Part shown: positions 16,803 through 25,080 of the stretch, piece after piece
Position numbering within the stretch: position 1 is the first letter of the stretch
Layout: each line of letters opens with the position of its first letter
DNA from: Ramlibacter tataouinensis TTB310
GTDB lineage: Bacteria; Pseudomonadota; Gammaproteobacteria; Burkholderiales; Burkholderiaceae_C
Length of the DNA: 64,000 bases
Assembly (NCBI RefSeq): GCF_000215705.1
Contig: NC_015677.1
Coordinates: 1,128,001 to 1,192,000 of the forward strand
Direction of reading: 5' to 3'
Translations under genes and position numbers: made by a program
Notes under the pieces: generated by a model
What the model saw: only the letters and a program-made list of their open reading frames with translations
The model's database searches: none
What the model was told of the DNA's origin: nothing

Positions 16803-17086
16803 TTCTAGGGAAGCTCTGGACAAGTCGCGCCGTGCGCGACGGGACTTTTCCGGGATGAGCCGCAAGGCGCCGGACCCAGGGCAAGCCTGGACGGCTTGCC
16901 TGGTCCGGCAACGCCGCGGATCGCCCGGAAAAGCCCGTCCCCGGAGGGTCTCGGCCCAAAACCGGTGTCTTGCCCACCAAGTTTCTTGCCCGTGCGTGCA
17001 GCACGGGCTGCGAAACGTTGGCGGCCAATCCATCCGGTTTTGGGCTCGAGCGCGCACGGCGGGACTTGCTCAGAGCTTGCCTAGGA
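16803..17086. mobile_element. MITE-like nested palindromic element (about 284 bp)
   Basis: The ends form imperfect 36-bp inverted repeats (16803-16838 with 17051-17086, 31 of 36 matching), sharing AAGCTCTG, CAAGTC and CGCCGTGCGCG, each with CTAG near its tip. Inside lie two nested hairpin systems. System A has arms 16838-16854/16924-16939 around a stem at 16870-16908. System B has arms GCCCAAAACCGG/CCGGTTTTGGGC (about 16954-16965/17034-17045), a weaker middle pair, and inner stem GCCCGTGC/GCACGGGC (16988-16995/17001-17008). No transposase or plausible protein is present. It fills the gap between the TetR and PCMT genes and overlaps the tetR stop codon. A mobile origin is inferred from the architecture. 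Confidence 0.65.
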
Positions 17087-17773
17087 GCGGCCCGAGCAGA
17101 AGCCCTGCAGCAGCGTCTGCGCGGTGGCGCGCACGTAGCGCAGGGGGTCGATGGGGTCGCTGCACGGCACGCAGGCGCCCAGCGAGTGCTTGTTCATCAC
17201 CAGGAAGATCATGGGCGCGATCACCGCGTAGATCGCGTGGTCGATGTCGGGGACCTGGAACTCGCCGCGCTCCACCCCGCGCTGCAGGATGCGCCGCAGC
17301 AGCGTCTGGCCGGGCAGGATCACCTCGCGCTGGTAGTAGGCGGCCACCTCGGGGAAGTTCTGCGCCTCGCTGACCATCAGCTTGGTGATGCCCGAGGCGC
17401 GGGTGGCGCCTATGCGCTCCCACCAGGCCAGCATGAAGAATTCCAGCATCTCGGCGCTGCTGCCCTCGAAGGCCGCGAACTCCTGGTTCCATTCGGCGAA
17501 CCGGCCGGCGATGTTCTCGCGCACCACGGCCTTGAACAGCTCCTCCTTGCTGGGGAAGTACAGGAACAGCGTGCCCTTGGAGACGCCGGCGCGGGCCGCG
17601 ACTTCCTCGGCGCGGGTGGCGGCAAAGCCTTTTTCGACGAACAGGTCCAGGGCGGCGTCCAGCAGCTCACCCGGCCGCGCCTCCTTGCGGCGCTCGCGCT
17701 TGGCCTGGACCCCGTCGCCGGGGTCGCCGCCGGGCTTGTCCTGCCGGCCGATGAGCTTGGAAAGGGAGGGCAT
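17081..17773 (-). CDS. TetR family transcriptional regulator
   Basis: The 230-residue protein has an N-terminal TetR helix-turn-helix (about 30-80: [31 protein letters not shown] in part, then [12 protein letters not shown]) and a variable ligand-binding C-terminal half. The ATG at 17773 sits right beside a dyad operator, and the longer frame would read through that operator. The stop codon lies inside the right end of the palindromic element, so the last residues (QGFCSGRS) may have been replaced by insertion. The likely target is itself and perhaps the TolC operon downstream. Confidence 0.88.
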   Translation of the reverse strand: MPSLSKLIGRQDKPGGDPGDGVQAKRERRKEARPGELLDAALDLFVEKGFAATRAEEVAARAGVSKGTLFLYFPSKEELFKAVVRENIAGRFAEWNQEFAAFEGSSAEMLEFFMLAWWERIGATRASGITKLMVSEAQNFPEVAAYYQREVILPGQTLLRRILQRGVERGEFQVPDIDHAIYAVIAPMIFLVMNKHSLGACVPCSDPIDPLRYVRATAQTLLQGFCSGRS

Positions 17774-17774
17774 G

Positions 17775-17796
17775 TTAATGACTGACTGGTTAGTAA
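17775..17796. promoter_or_regulatory. Probable TetR operator
   Basis: A dyad of the form TTA-n-T-n-AC-n6-GT-n-A-n-TAA starts 1 nt before the tetR start codon. It includes ACTGACTGGTTAGT, a sequence style common at TetR-family efflux regulators. Binding would block tetR transcription (autorepression). Confidence 0.65.
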
Positions 17797-17843
17797 TGTA
17801 GCCAGGCCCGGCGCATCCCGTCAACCATTCCCCGCGCCTCCAC

Positions 17844-18608
17844 TCAGGTCGCCGCCTGCAGCGCCAGCCACTCGCGCAGGATCTGCCGCGTGGCCGCCAG
17901 GCCCTGGCCCGAGGGCAGCCATTCCAGCGCCGGCCGCTCGCGCGGGACGACGAAGCCGGTGGGCGCGGGCAGCACCTCGAAGCCGGCGCGGCGGAACTCG
18001 ACCACGGCCCGCGGCAACTGCCAGGTGTCGGTGACCAGGGCGATGCGGTCCACGCCGTCCCGGCGCATCAGCGCGCGCATCTGCTGGGCGTTCTCCGCGG
18101 TGTCGCGCGAGCGGCCCTCCACCCAGCGCAGATCCGCGCCGAAGTCCTCGCCGGCGGCGCGGCGTGCCACCTCGGCTTCGGAAGGCGCCGCCGTGCCCAG
18201 CGCCGACCAGGCCACGCCGCCGCTGAAGCCCAGCGGCAGGCCGGTGGCCCGCGCCAGGCGCACGCCATAGCGCAGCCGCGACCAGGTGTTGGCCGAGGGC
18301 TGGGCCTGCCCGTATTCCGGCGCCTGCGGCAGCACGCCGCCGCCCAGCACCACCACGGCCTGCACGCCGGCCGCGCGCAGCTCGGCCGCCGTCACCGGCC
18401 GCACCGGCGGCAGCAGCTGCCGCGCCAGCGCCACCGCCACCGCGTGGCTGCTCAGGGCCCACAGCAGGGCCAGCCCAGCCAGGCCCAGCAGCAGGCCCAG
18501 GCGGCGCCGGGCCCAGGCCAGCGCCAGCCCCAGCAGCGCGAGCAACAGGGGCCCGGACGGCGGCAGCACGACGGCGGCCAGGAAAGTCTTGATTTCACCC
18601 GCTTGCAT
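17844..18608 (-). CDS. YdcF/DUF218 family membrane protein
   Basis: The 254-residue protein has two N-terminal membrane helices (about 13-58) followed by a DUF218 domain (about 84-235) with VVVLGGG, the SRDTAENA segment and [11 protein letters not shown]. ElyC and SanA, members of this group, affect envelope integrity and peptidoglycan or lipid carrier supply. The biochemical role is not established. The gene is divergent from msrA; a TACCAT box lies 9 nt upstream of its ATG. Confidence 0.85.
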   Translation of the reverse strand: MQAGEIKTFLAAVVLPPSGPLLLALLGLALAWARRRLGLLLGLAGLALLWALSSHAVAVALARQLLPPVRPVTAAELRAAGVQAVVVLGGGVLPQAPEYGQAQPSANTWSRLRYGVRLARATGLPLGFSGGVAWSALGTAAPSEAEVARRAAGEDFGADLRWVEGRSRDTAENAQQMRALMRRDGVDRIALVTDTWQLPRAVVEFRRAGFEVLPAPTGFVVPRERPALEWLPSGQGLAATRQILREWLALQAAT

Positions 18609-18682
18609 AGGGGCGCCATGGTAGCGGCGGGCCGGTACCGCACCGGCAGGCTACAGTGGACGGCTGTCAAGGAGACGCGAGC

Positions 18683-19228
18683 ATGAGCGACCAATCAACC
18701 ATCGTGCTGGGAGGCGGCTGCTTCTGGTGCACCGAGGCGGTGTTCAAGGAAGTGCGCGGCATCACCGACGTGGAATCCGGCTACAGCAACGGCCATGTGC
18801 AGCGGCCCAGCTACGAGCAGGTGTGCACCGGCGCCACCGGCCACAACGAGGTGGTGAAGCTGACCTATGACCCCGGGCAGATCAGCCTGCGGCAGATCCT
18901 GGAGATCTTCTTCGTGGTGCACGACCCGACCACGCTGAACCGCCAGGGCAACGACGTGGGCACGCAGTACCGCAGCGGCATCTACACCACCACGCCCGAG
19001 CAGAAGGACGTGGCCGACGCCATGATCCGCGAGATGGGCCAGGAGAAGCTGTTCGGCAAGCCCATCGTGACCGAGGTGCTGCCGCTGTCCAACTACTGGC
19101 CGGCCGAGGAGTACCACCAGGACTTCTTCGAGAAGAACCCCCACCAGGGCTACTGCATGGCAGTGGCGGCGCCCAAGGTCGCGAAGTTCCGCAAGACCTT
19201 TGCCGAACTGACCAGGGCCCCGGCCTGA
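18683..19228 (+). CDS. msrA: Peptide methionine (S)-S-oxide reductase
   Basis: The 181-residue enzyme reduces methionine-S-sulfoxide in proteins and free methionine. The active-site motif GGGCFWCTE with Cys13, and the YSNGH, HDPTTLNRQGND and GTQYRSGIY blocks, are diagnostic. The C-terminal Gly-Tyr-Cys is present. The ATG at 18683 follows AAGGAGA (18669-18675). It stands alone upstream of an ABC transporter pair. Confidence 0.95.
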   Translation: MSDQSTIVLGGGCFWCTEAVFKEVRGITDVESGYSNGHVQRPSYEQVCTGATGHNEVVKLTYDPGQISLRQILEIFFVVHDPTTLNRQGNDVGTQYRSGIYTTTPEQKDVADAMIREMGQEKLFGKPIVTEVLPLSNYWPAEEYHQDFFEKNPHQGYCMAVAAPKVAKFRKTFAELTRAPA

Positions 19229-19251
19229 GCGGTGGCGGCGGGCCTGCGCAC

Positions 19252-19920
19252 GTGATCGAGACCCGGGGCCTGCGCTTTCGCTACCCCGCGGGCGGCGACC
19301 TGGCCTTCGCGGACCTGGCGGTGCCGCAGGGTGGGCGGCTGGTGCTGCGCGGGCCTTCGGGCGCGGGCAAGTCGACTTGGCTGGCGCTGGCGGCGGGCCT
19401 GCTCACGCCCGGCGCGGGCAGCATCGCGGTGGCCGGGCAGCCGCTGCAGGCCCTGCGTCCCGCCGAGCGTGACCGCTGGCGCGGCCGGCACCTGGGCTTC
19501 CTGCCGCAGAAGCTGCACCTGAGCGACGCGCTCACGGTGCAGGAGAACCTGGCCCTGCCTTTCTACGCCGCCGGCCTGCCGGTGGACCGGGCCGCCATCG
19601 CCCGGGTCCTGGACGCGCTGGGCGTCGCCCCGCTGGCCGGGCGCCGGCCGCAGCATCTGTCGGGCGGGCAGGCCCAGCGGGTCGCGCTGGCACGCGCCGT
19701 GCTGCTGTCGCCGCGGGTGCTGCTGGCCGACGAGCCGACCGCCAGCCTGGACGACGCGGCTGCCGACGCCGCGCTGCGCGTGCTGGACGAGAGCGCCAGC
19801 CGCTGCGGCGCCACCCTGGCGGTGGCCACGCACGACCGGCGCGTGCTGCAGGCCTTCCCCGGGGCCGTGGTGCATGAGATCGGACCCGGGTCGGCCGTCG
19901 CGTCGGCCGCGGCACCATGA
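19252..19920 (+). CDS. ABC transporter ATP-binding protein (LolD/MacB type)
   Basis: The 222-residue ATPase has Walker A GPSGAGKST (34-42), a Q-loop (LGFLPQKL), signature LSGGQAQRV, Walker B LLADEPT and an H-loop in VATHDRR. It belongs to the LolD/MacB/FtsE class that pairs with FtsX-like permeases. A GTG start is used because no ATG precedes the conserved region. The permease start overlaps its stop by 4 nt. Placement before a ZnuD-like receptor suggests a metal-linked role, but the substrate is not known. Confidence 0.9.
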   Translation: MIETRGLRFRYPAGGDLAFADLAVPQGGRLVLRGPSGAGKSTWLALAAGLLTPGAGSIAVAGQPLQALRPAERDRWRGRHLGFLPQKLHLSDALTVQENLALPFYAAGLPVDRAAIARVLDALGVAPLAGRRPQHLSGGQAQRVALARAVLLSPRVLLADEPTASLDDAAADAALRVLDESASRCGATLAVATHDRRVLQAFPGAVVHEIGPGSAVASAAAP

Positions 19921-21119
19921 ACACGGCGACCCTCGCCTTGCGCTACCTGTGGTCGCGTCCGCTCACGGCGCTGCTCAACCTGCTGCTGCTGACCCTGGGC
20001 CTGGCCGCCATCACCTTCGTGGTGCTGGTGGGCGAGCAGGCCGGCCGCGCCTTCGAGCGCGACCTTGCGGGCATCGACCTGGTGGTGGGCGCCAAGGGCA
20101 GCCCGCTGCAGCTGATCCTGGCCGGCGTGTTCCAGATCGACGTGCCGCCCGGCAACGTGCCGCTGGCCGAGGTGCGGGCCCTGCAGAAGCACCCGCAGGT
20201 GGCCCGGCTGATCCCGCTGTCCATGGGCGACAGCCTGCGCGGCCACCGCATCGTGGGCACCACGCCCGACTACCTGGCGCACTATGGCCTGTCGCTGGCC
20301 CGGGGGCAGGGCGGCTTTGGCCCCATGGAAGCCCTGCTCGGCGCGGGCGTGGCCCGGGCCACCGGCCTGGCACCCGGCGAGGCCTTCGTCGGCAACCACG
20401 GCCTGGGCGGCGGCGGCCACGCCCACGGCGACACGCCCTACCGCGTGGCCGGCGTGCTGGCGCCCTGCGGCTGCGTGGCCGACCGGCTGGTGCTGACCTC
20501 GCTGGAATCGGTGTGGCGGGTGCACGAGGACGCCACCACGGCCGACGAGGAGGACCGCCGGCTGCTGCAGGCCGAGCGCGAGGTGACCCTGGCCCTGATC
20601 GCCTACCGCACCCCGCTGGCCGCCGTGAGCTTCCCGCGCATGGTCAACGCCACCACCGCCATGCAGGCCGCCGCGCCGGCTGTCGAGGTGACGCGGCTGG
20701 CGCGGATGCTGGGCGTGGGCGGCGACGTGCTGCGCGGCCTGGGGCTGGTGCTGCTGGCCACGGCGGCCCTGTCGGTGTTCATCGCCCTGTGGAACGCGGT
20801 GCGCGAGCGGCGGGCCGACCTCGCCATGCTGCGCATGCTGGGCGCCACGCCGGCGCGGGTGGCGGCCCTGGTGGTGTGCGAGGCGCTGTGGCTGGCCCTG
20901 ATCGCCTGCGTGCTGGGGCTGGCCGCCGGCCACGCCCTGGCGGCTTTGGTAGGCTACGTGCTGGCCGCGCAGCAATCGCTGCCGCTGTCCGGCGCGGTCT
21001 GGCTGGCGCGGGAACTGTGGATCCCTGCCGCGGCGCTGGCCGTGGCCGTGGTCGCCGCGCTGATCCCCGCGCTCAGCGCCTACCGGGTCGACGTGGCCCG
21101 CCTGTTGCAATCGAGGTGA
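19917..21119 (+). CDS. FtsX/MacB-type ABC transporter permease
   Basis: The 400-residue protein has one helix near the N-terminus (about 18-45), a large periplasmic domain (about 50-270), and three C-terminal helices with the FtsX-like sequence AVRERRADLAMLRMLGATPARVAALVVCEA. It would extract or move a periplasmic or outer-membrane substrate using the ATPase encoded just upstream (ATGA overlap). The periplasmic domain has a HGLGGGGHAHGD stretch and GVLAPCGCVAD, which could bind metal; this is inference. Confidence 0.87.
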   Translation: MNTATLALRYLWSRPLTALLNLLLLTLGLAAITFVVLVGEQAGRAFERDLAGIDLVVGAKGSPLQLILAGVFQIDVPPGNVPLAEVRALQKHPQVARLIPLSMGDSLRGHRIVGTTPDYLAHYGLSLARGQGGFGPMEALLGAGVARATGLAPGEAFVGNHGLGGGGHAHGDTPYRVAGVLAPCGCVADRLVLTSLESVWRVHEDATTADEEDRRLLQAEREVTLALIAYRTPLAAVSFPRMVNATTAMQAAAPAVEVTRLARMLGVGGDVLRGLGLVLLATAALSVFIALWNAVRERRADLAMLRMLGATPARVAALVVCEALWLALIACVLGLAAGHALAALVGYVLAAQQSLPLSGAVWLARELWIPAAALAVAVVAALIPALSAYRVDVARLLQSR

Positions 21120-21126
21120 ACCAGAC

Positions 21127-21366
21127 ATGAACCGACTGCTGATCGCGCTGCTGCTGGCTCCGCTGGCCGCCCTGGCCCAGGGCCAGCACGGCGCCGAGGA
21201 CATCAAGAAGGACGTGCAGCGCCACCGCGCGATGGCGGCGGCCCACGAAGCGGCCGCCAGGTGCCTGGAGTCCGGCAAGGGCCACGACGCCTGCCAGAAG
21301 GAACTGCAGGCCGCCTGCAAGGGCCTGGCCATCGGAAAATACTGCGGCATGCGGCACGAACACTGA
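21127..21366 (+). CDS. Small secreted Cys/His-containing protein
   Basis: The 79-residue protein has a signal peptide (about 1-17) and a mature part with four cysteines spaced as two pairs (RCLES...DACQ and AACKG...KYCGM) and several histidines. The pairs suggest disulfides or metal binding in the periplasm. It follows the permease by 7 nt and precedes the DUF3299 gene, in an apparent operon with a ZnuD-like receptor. I do not recognise a named family. Confidence 0.7.
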   Translation: MNRLLIALLLAPLAALAQGQHGAEDIKKDVQRHRAMAAAHEAAARCLESGKGHDACQKELQAACKGLAIGKYCGMRHEH

Positions 21367-21394
21367 GCCACGCCACTTCTCCGGGAGCCTTGCC

Positions 21395-21907
21395 ATGAAA
21401 CTGCGTTGTTCCGTTTCCTTCCTGCTCGCCGCCTTGCTGGCCGCCTCCGCCATGGCGCAAACGGCGGCGCCCCTGGGCTCGCCCTTGCCGCAGGGGACGG
21501 GCCCCGGCGTGCACAGCCCCGACAGCCCGTTCAAGCCGCTGCCCCAGCGCAGCGACGTGGTGCCCTGGTCGGTGCTGACGGCGGTCAAGACCCGGGTCGA
21601 GAAGAACCGGGTGCTGCCGGCCTTCAAGCCCGAGCAGCTCGCGCTGAACCAGAAGACGCAGCGCCTGCAGGGCTTCATGATGCCGCTGGAGCCGGGCGAG
21701 AAGCAGCGCCATTTCCTGCTCAGCTCGGTGCCGCTGACCTGCGGCTTCTGCGTGCCCGGCGGGCCGGAGAGCATGGTCGAGGTCAAGACCAGGTCGCCGG
21801 TGGCCTACACGATGGAGCCGGTGACGGTGGAGGGCCAGTTCGCGGTGCTGAACGACGATCCCTACGGCCTGTACTACCGCATCACCGACGCGGTGGGCGT
21901 GAAATAG
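21395..21907 (+). CDS. DUF3299 periplasmic protein
   Basis: The 170-residue protein has a signal peptide (about 1-22) and a DUF3299-type domain, recognised by GFMMPLEPGEKQRHFLLSS followed by PLTCGFCVPGGPESMVEV. The Cys-x-x-Cys pair and its place beside ABC and TonB-receptor genes recur in proteobacterial metal loci. The family has no established biochemical function. An RBS-like GGGAG lies about 8 nt before the ATG. Confidence 0.8.
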   Translation: MKLRCSVSFLLAALLAASAMAQTAAPLGSPLPQGTGPGVHSPDSPFKPLPQRSDVVPWSVLTAVKTRVEKNRVLPAFKPEQLALNQKTQRLQGFMMPLEPGEKQRHFLLSSVPLTCGFCVPGGPESMVEVKTRSPVAYTMEPVTVEGQFAVLNDDPYGLYYRITDAVGVK

Positions 21908-21924
21908 GACCGAGGCTGCCGTTC

Positions 21925-22344
21925 GTGCGCTCCTCGCGGTTCTTGGTTGTCCTGCTGCTGGCGTTCGCTCTCATCGGGGCGCAGGCGTTGGGGCTGATGC
22001 ACCGCCTCGTCCATGGGCCGCAGGCGCACCTGGCGCATGCGCTGCAGGGCGGCGGCGGGCATGCGCACGAGCACCCACAGGCACACGACCATGAGCATGA
22101 CGATGACCATGCGGGTCACCACCATCACGACGGCACCGGCTGGGCTGCTGCCCTGTTCGCCGGCCATGACGACGAGTCCACCTGCCGGCTGTTCGACCCG
22201 CTGAGCCACGAGGGTCTGCCCGGCGTGCCGATGCTGGCGCTGCCGCTGGCCTTGAGCACCTTCTTCCTCGACCGGTTCCAGGGCGACTTCCTCGTCCGCT
22301 GGGCCGCGCTGTTCGACGCGCGCGGCCCGCCCGCGCTCCGCTGA
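21925..22344 (+). CDS. His-rich membrane protein upstream of ZnuD-like receptor
   Basis: The 139-residue protein starts at GTG with a hydrophobic segment (about 6-24). It then has a dense His/Asp block (about 46-69: HAHEHPQAHDHEH, HAGHHHH) of the type that binds zinc, nickel or cobalt, and further hydrophobic stretches near the C-terminus. No catalytic motif is visible. A strong hairpin and T run follow its stop. I infer a metal buffering or sensing role. The start codon is uncertain. Confidence 0.65.
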   Translation: MRSSRFLVVLLLAFALIGAQALGLMHRLVHGPQAHLAHALQGGGGHAHEHPQAHDHEHDDDHAGHHHHDGTGWAAALFAGHDDESTCRLFDPLSHEGLPGVPMLALPLALSTFFLDRFQGDFLVRWAALFDARGPPALR

Positions 22345-22359
22345 TTCCCGCTGACCAGG

Positions 22360-22400
22360 GCTGCACCGGGCGCTTGTGTCCGGTGCAGCTGCTTTTTTCT
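22360..22400 (+). terminator. Intrinsic terminator or attenuator before the TonB receptor
   Basis: A perfect 10-bp stem (22360-22369 with 22380-22389, 10-nt loop) is followed by TGCTTTTTTCTT. It lies between the His-rich gene and the receptor, 22 nt before the receptor start. It could end the upstream operon or lower read-through into the receptor gene. Confidence 0.8.
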
Positions 22401-22422
22401 TGCGCAATCACCGGAGCTTCAC

Positions 22423-24444
22423 TTGAATACCCTCTTTCCCCGTAGCGCCATGAGCGCTGCCGTCGCCTGCCTGGGCCTGGGTGCCCACGCGCAATCCCAA
22501 CCCGATTCGCCCGCGGTGCTGCCTCAGGTCACCGTGACCGGCAACCCGCTGGGTGCGACCGACCTGGCCGTGCCGGCCGAGCGCTACGGCGGCACCGGGC
22601 TGCTGCTGCGCTCGCAATCCACCCTGGGCGAGACGCTCAACCACACCCCCGGCGTTTCCAGCACCGGGTTCGGGCCCAACGCCAGCCGGCCCGTCATCCG
22701 CGGCCTGGACGGCGACCGCATCCGCATCCTGAACAACGGCGGCGCCAGCGTCGATGCCTCCGGCCTGAGCTTCGACCATGCGGTGCCGCTGGACCCCATC
22801 GCGGTGGACAGCATCGAGGTGCTGCGCGGCCCCGGTGCGCTGCTCTATGGCGGCAGCGCCGTGGGCGGCGTGGTCAACGTCATCGACAACCGCATCCCGC
22901 GCGCGCCGGTGCAGGGGCTGACCGGCCGCCTCGATGCCAGCTACGCCACCGGCGCCCGCGAGAAGGCGGGCGCGGCGATGGTCGAGGGCGGCAACGAGCG
23001 CTTCGCGCTGCACGTGGACGCCTTCGGACGCGACGCGCGCGACGTGCGCGTGCCCGTCACGCTGCCCTGCACCCGGGGCGACGAGACGCGCCTGGCTCGG
23101 CGCGTCTGCAACTCCGCCGCCGAATCGCACGGCGGCGCGCTGGGCGGCTCGGTGTTCCTGGACCGCGGGGGCTACCTGGGCGCCTCCGTGGCCAGCTTCC
23201 GCAAGGACTACGGCACGGTGGCCGAGGACGAGGTCACGATCGACATGAAGTCCGACCGCTACGCCCTGGAGGGGCTGTGGCGCGCGGCCGGCGGCCCGGT
23301 GGACAGCATCAAGGCCCAGTTCGGCCACACCGATTACCGCCACACCGAGTTCGACGCCGGCGAGGCCGGCACGCTGTTCAGGAACCGCGGCAACGACTGG
23401 CGCATCGAGCTGCGGCACCGGCCTCTCGGGCCTCTGGAAGGCGTGGCCGGCCTGCAGGGCGAGCACACACGCTTTGCCGCCGACGGCGAGGAGGCCTTCG
23501 CGCCGTACAGCCGCACGCGGCAGCAGGCGCTGTTCGTCTACGAGGAGCTGGCCACCGGCTGGGGCAAGCTCACGTTTGGCGGGCGCACCGAGTCGGTCCG
23601 CGTCGAGTCGCTCGGCAATCCCGAGGTCGACCGCTTCGCCACCGGCGGCCGGCGCTTCCGCGCCAACAGCTACGCGCTGGGTGCGCTGTGGCAGCTGGCG
23701 CCGGCCTGGCAGCTGAGCGGCAACCTGGCGCATACCGAACGCGCGCCGCGCGACTACGAGCTGTTCGCCAATGGGCCGCACGTGGCCACCGGCGCTTACG
23801 AGCTGGGCGATGCGACGCTGGACAAGGAGCGCTCCGACAACCTGGACCTGGGGCTGCAATGGAAGCAGGGGCCGAGCAGCGCGCGCCTCGGCGCCTTCGT
23901 CACGCGCTTTCGCAACTACATCTCGCTGGAATCCACCGGCGCCGAGGTCGAGACGGAGGAGGGCGAGTTCCTGCCCGGGTTCGCCTACCGCCAGGTGCCG
24001 GCGCGCTTCCAGGGGCTGGAGGCCGACGGCACGGCGCGGCTGCTGGAGCGCGGCCACACGCTGGACCTGGAATGGCGCGGCGACCTGGTGCGCGCCACCC
24101 ACCGCGGCACCGGCGAGCCGCTGCCGCGCATCCCGCCCGCGCGCGCGGGCGCCACGCTGGTGGGCGCGCGCGGCCCCTGGAGCGCCCGCGTCGGCTTCGA
24201 TGCCGCGGCCCGGCAGGACCGCGTGCCCGAAGGTGAGCGGGAGACCGGCGGCTACACCCTCTGGCATGCCGCGCTGACCTACCGCACGAAAGCCGGCTTG
24301 GCCGATGCGCTGTGGTACGCCCGGCTGGACAACGCGACCGACAAGCTGGCCTACAGCGCCACCTCCATCCTCACCCAGACCGCGCCGGGCAGGTCGCCAC
24401 TGGCCGGCCGCAGCCTGCGGCTGGGGGTGCAGGCGAATTTCTGA
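22423..24444 (+). CDS. znuD: TonB-dependent outer-membrane receptor, ZnuD-like
   Basis: The 673-residue protein has a signal peptide (about 1-24), a TonB-box-like VLPQVTVTG, a plug domain (about 50-155, with RPVIRGLDGDRIRILNNG and EVLRGPGALLYGGSAVGGVVNVI), and a beta-barrel. The segment RAPRDYELFANGPHVATGAYELGD and a final Phe are typical of the ZnuD zinc/heme receptors. The TTG start is preferred because GGAG lies 6 nt upstream and the signal peptide begins there; the first ATG (22450) would shorten it. The neighbouring His-rich and DUF3299 genes support metal uptake. Zinc specificity is not proven. Confidence 0.85.
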   Translation: MNTLFPRSAMSAAVACLGLGAHAQSQPDSPAVLPQVTVTGNPLGATDLAVPAERYGGTGLLLRSQSTLGETLNHTPGVSSTGFGPNASRPVIRGLDGDRIRILNNGGASVDASGLSFDHAVPLDPIAVDSIEVLRGPGALLYGGSAVGGVVNVIDNRIPRAPVQGLTGRLDASYATGAREKAGAAMVEGGNERFALHVDAFGRDARDVRVPVTLPCTRGDETRLARRVCNSAAESHGGALGGSVFLDRGGYLGASVASFRKDYGTVAEDEVTIDMKSDRYALEGLWRAAGGPVDSIKAQFGHTDYRHTEFDAGEAGTLFRNRGNDWRIELRHRPLGPLEGVAGLQGEHTRFAADGEEAFAPYSRTRQQALFVYEELATGWGKLTFGGRTESVRVESLGNPEVDRFATGGRRFRANSYALGALWQLAPAWQLSGNLAHTERAPRDYELFANGPHVATGAYELGDATLDKERSDNLDLGLQWKQGPSSARLGAFVTRFRNYISLESTGAEVETEEGEFLPGFAYRQVPARFQGLEADGTARLLERGHTLDLEWRGDLVRATHRGTGEPLPRIPPARAGATLVGARGPWSARVGFDAAARQDRVPEGERETGGYTLWHAALTYRTKAGLADALWYARLDNATDKLAYSATSILTQTAPGRSPLAGRSLRLGVQANF

Positions 24445-24461
24445 GCTGCGGCAGGAGGGCT

Positions 24462-24845
24462 TCAGCGGCGCACCAGCCGCTCGCGCAGCCACGCCGCGAA
24501 CTCGGCATCGTTCATGTCGCCGGCCGCCACGGCGAGCATGGCCATGGTCGCTTCCGCCTGGCTGGTGACCAGGCGCCAGCCGTTGAGGTGCAGGAACAGG
24601 CCGACCGACAGGAAGGCCGCGCGTTTGTTGCCGTCTACGAAGGGATGGTTCTTGGCGACGGCGACGCCATAGCTGGCGGCCAGGTCCGCGGCATCGGGGT
24701 CGCCGTAAGCGTCAAGGTTTTCGGGCCGGGCCAGCGCCGCCTCCAGCCGCCCCTCGTCGCGCAGGCCAGCGGCTCCGCCATGCTCGGCCAGGCTTTCGCC
24801 ATGCAGCAGTAGCAGCGCGCGCTTGTCGACCCAGCGCCAAGTCAC
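24462..24845 (-). CDS. doc: Doc-type toxin (Fic fold)
   Basis: The 127-residue protein carries the Fic/Doc motif HPFVDGNKRAA (67-77) and the N-terminal ALLLLHGESLAEHGG of death-on-curing proteins. In phage P1, Doc phosphorylates EF-Tu; the same reaction is likely here but not shown. Its start overlaps the antitoxin stop by 4 nt (ATGA), the usual order of antitoxin then toxin. It is convergent with the receptor gene. Confidence 0.9.
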   Translation of the reverse strand: MTWRWVDKRALLLLHGESLAEHGGAAGLRDEGRLEAALARPENLDAYGDPDAADLAASYGVAVAKNHPFVDGNKRAAFLSVGLFLHLNGWRLVTSQAEATMAMLAVAAGDMNDAEFAAWLRERLVRR

Positions 24846-25066
24846 TTGGCGAGCTGGTGGAAGGTGTCGCGGAACTCGCGCATGAACTCGCGCCCCGCCT
24901 GGATCTGCTCCTCCAAGGTCGGGTCATAGGGCGTCAATGCATAACCTTCGGGCGTTTCCGTCAGGAAAACCGTTTGACCTTTTTCCAGCCGCATGCGGTT
25001 CAGCGCTTCCTTTGGCAGGATCACGCCGATGGAGTTGCCGATCTGGGTGAGTTTGAGCATGTGCAT
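24842..25066 (-). CDS. AbrB/MazE-like antitoxin
   Basis: The 74-residue protein has a swapped-hairpin AbrB-type DNA-binding domain (about 3-48: LTQIGNSIGVILPKEAL, then RLEKGQTVFLTETPEGY) and a polar C-terminal tail (about 50-74) that would cover the toxin. P1 Doc pairs with a Phd-fold antitoxin, so this is a different pairing, though one known in other bacteria. The ATG at 25066 has GGGGAAG upstream. The palindrome at 25081-25096 would be its operator. Confidence 0.88.
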   Translation of the reverse strand: MHMLKLTQIGNSIGVILPKEALNRMRLEKGQTVFLTETPEGYALTPYDPTLEEQIQAGREFMREFRDTFHQLAK

Positions 25067-25080
25067 CAGGCTTCCCCTGT

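Noticed and set aside
16761..17057. Frames within the palindromic element
   Set aside because: Both strands give similar RRARRD-type peptides because of the inverted repeats; not protein-like.
16803..17086. Retron or other reverse-transcribed RNA
   Set aside because: Nested inverted repeats suggested it, but no reverse transcriptase gene lies nearby.
22408..24492. Long minus-strand open frame opposite the TonB receptor
   Set aside because: Composition is that of an antisense shadow; the receptor on the plus strand is complete.
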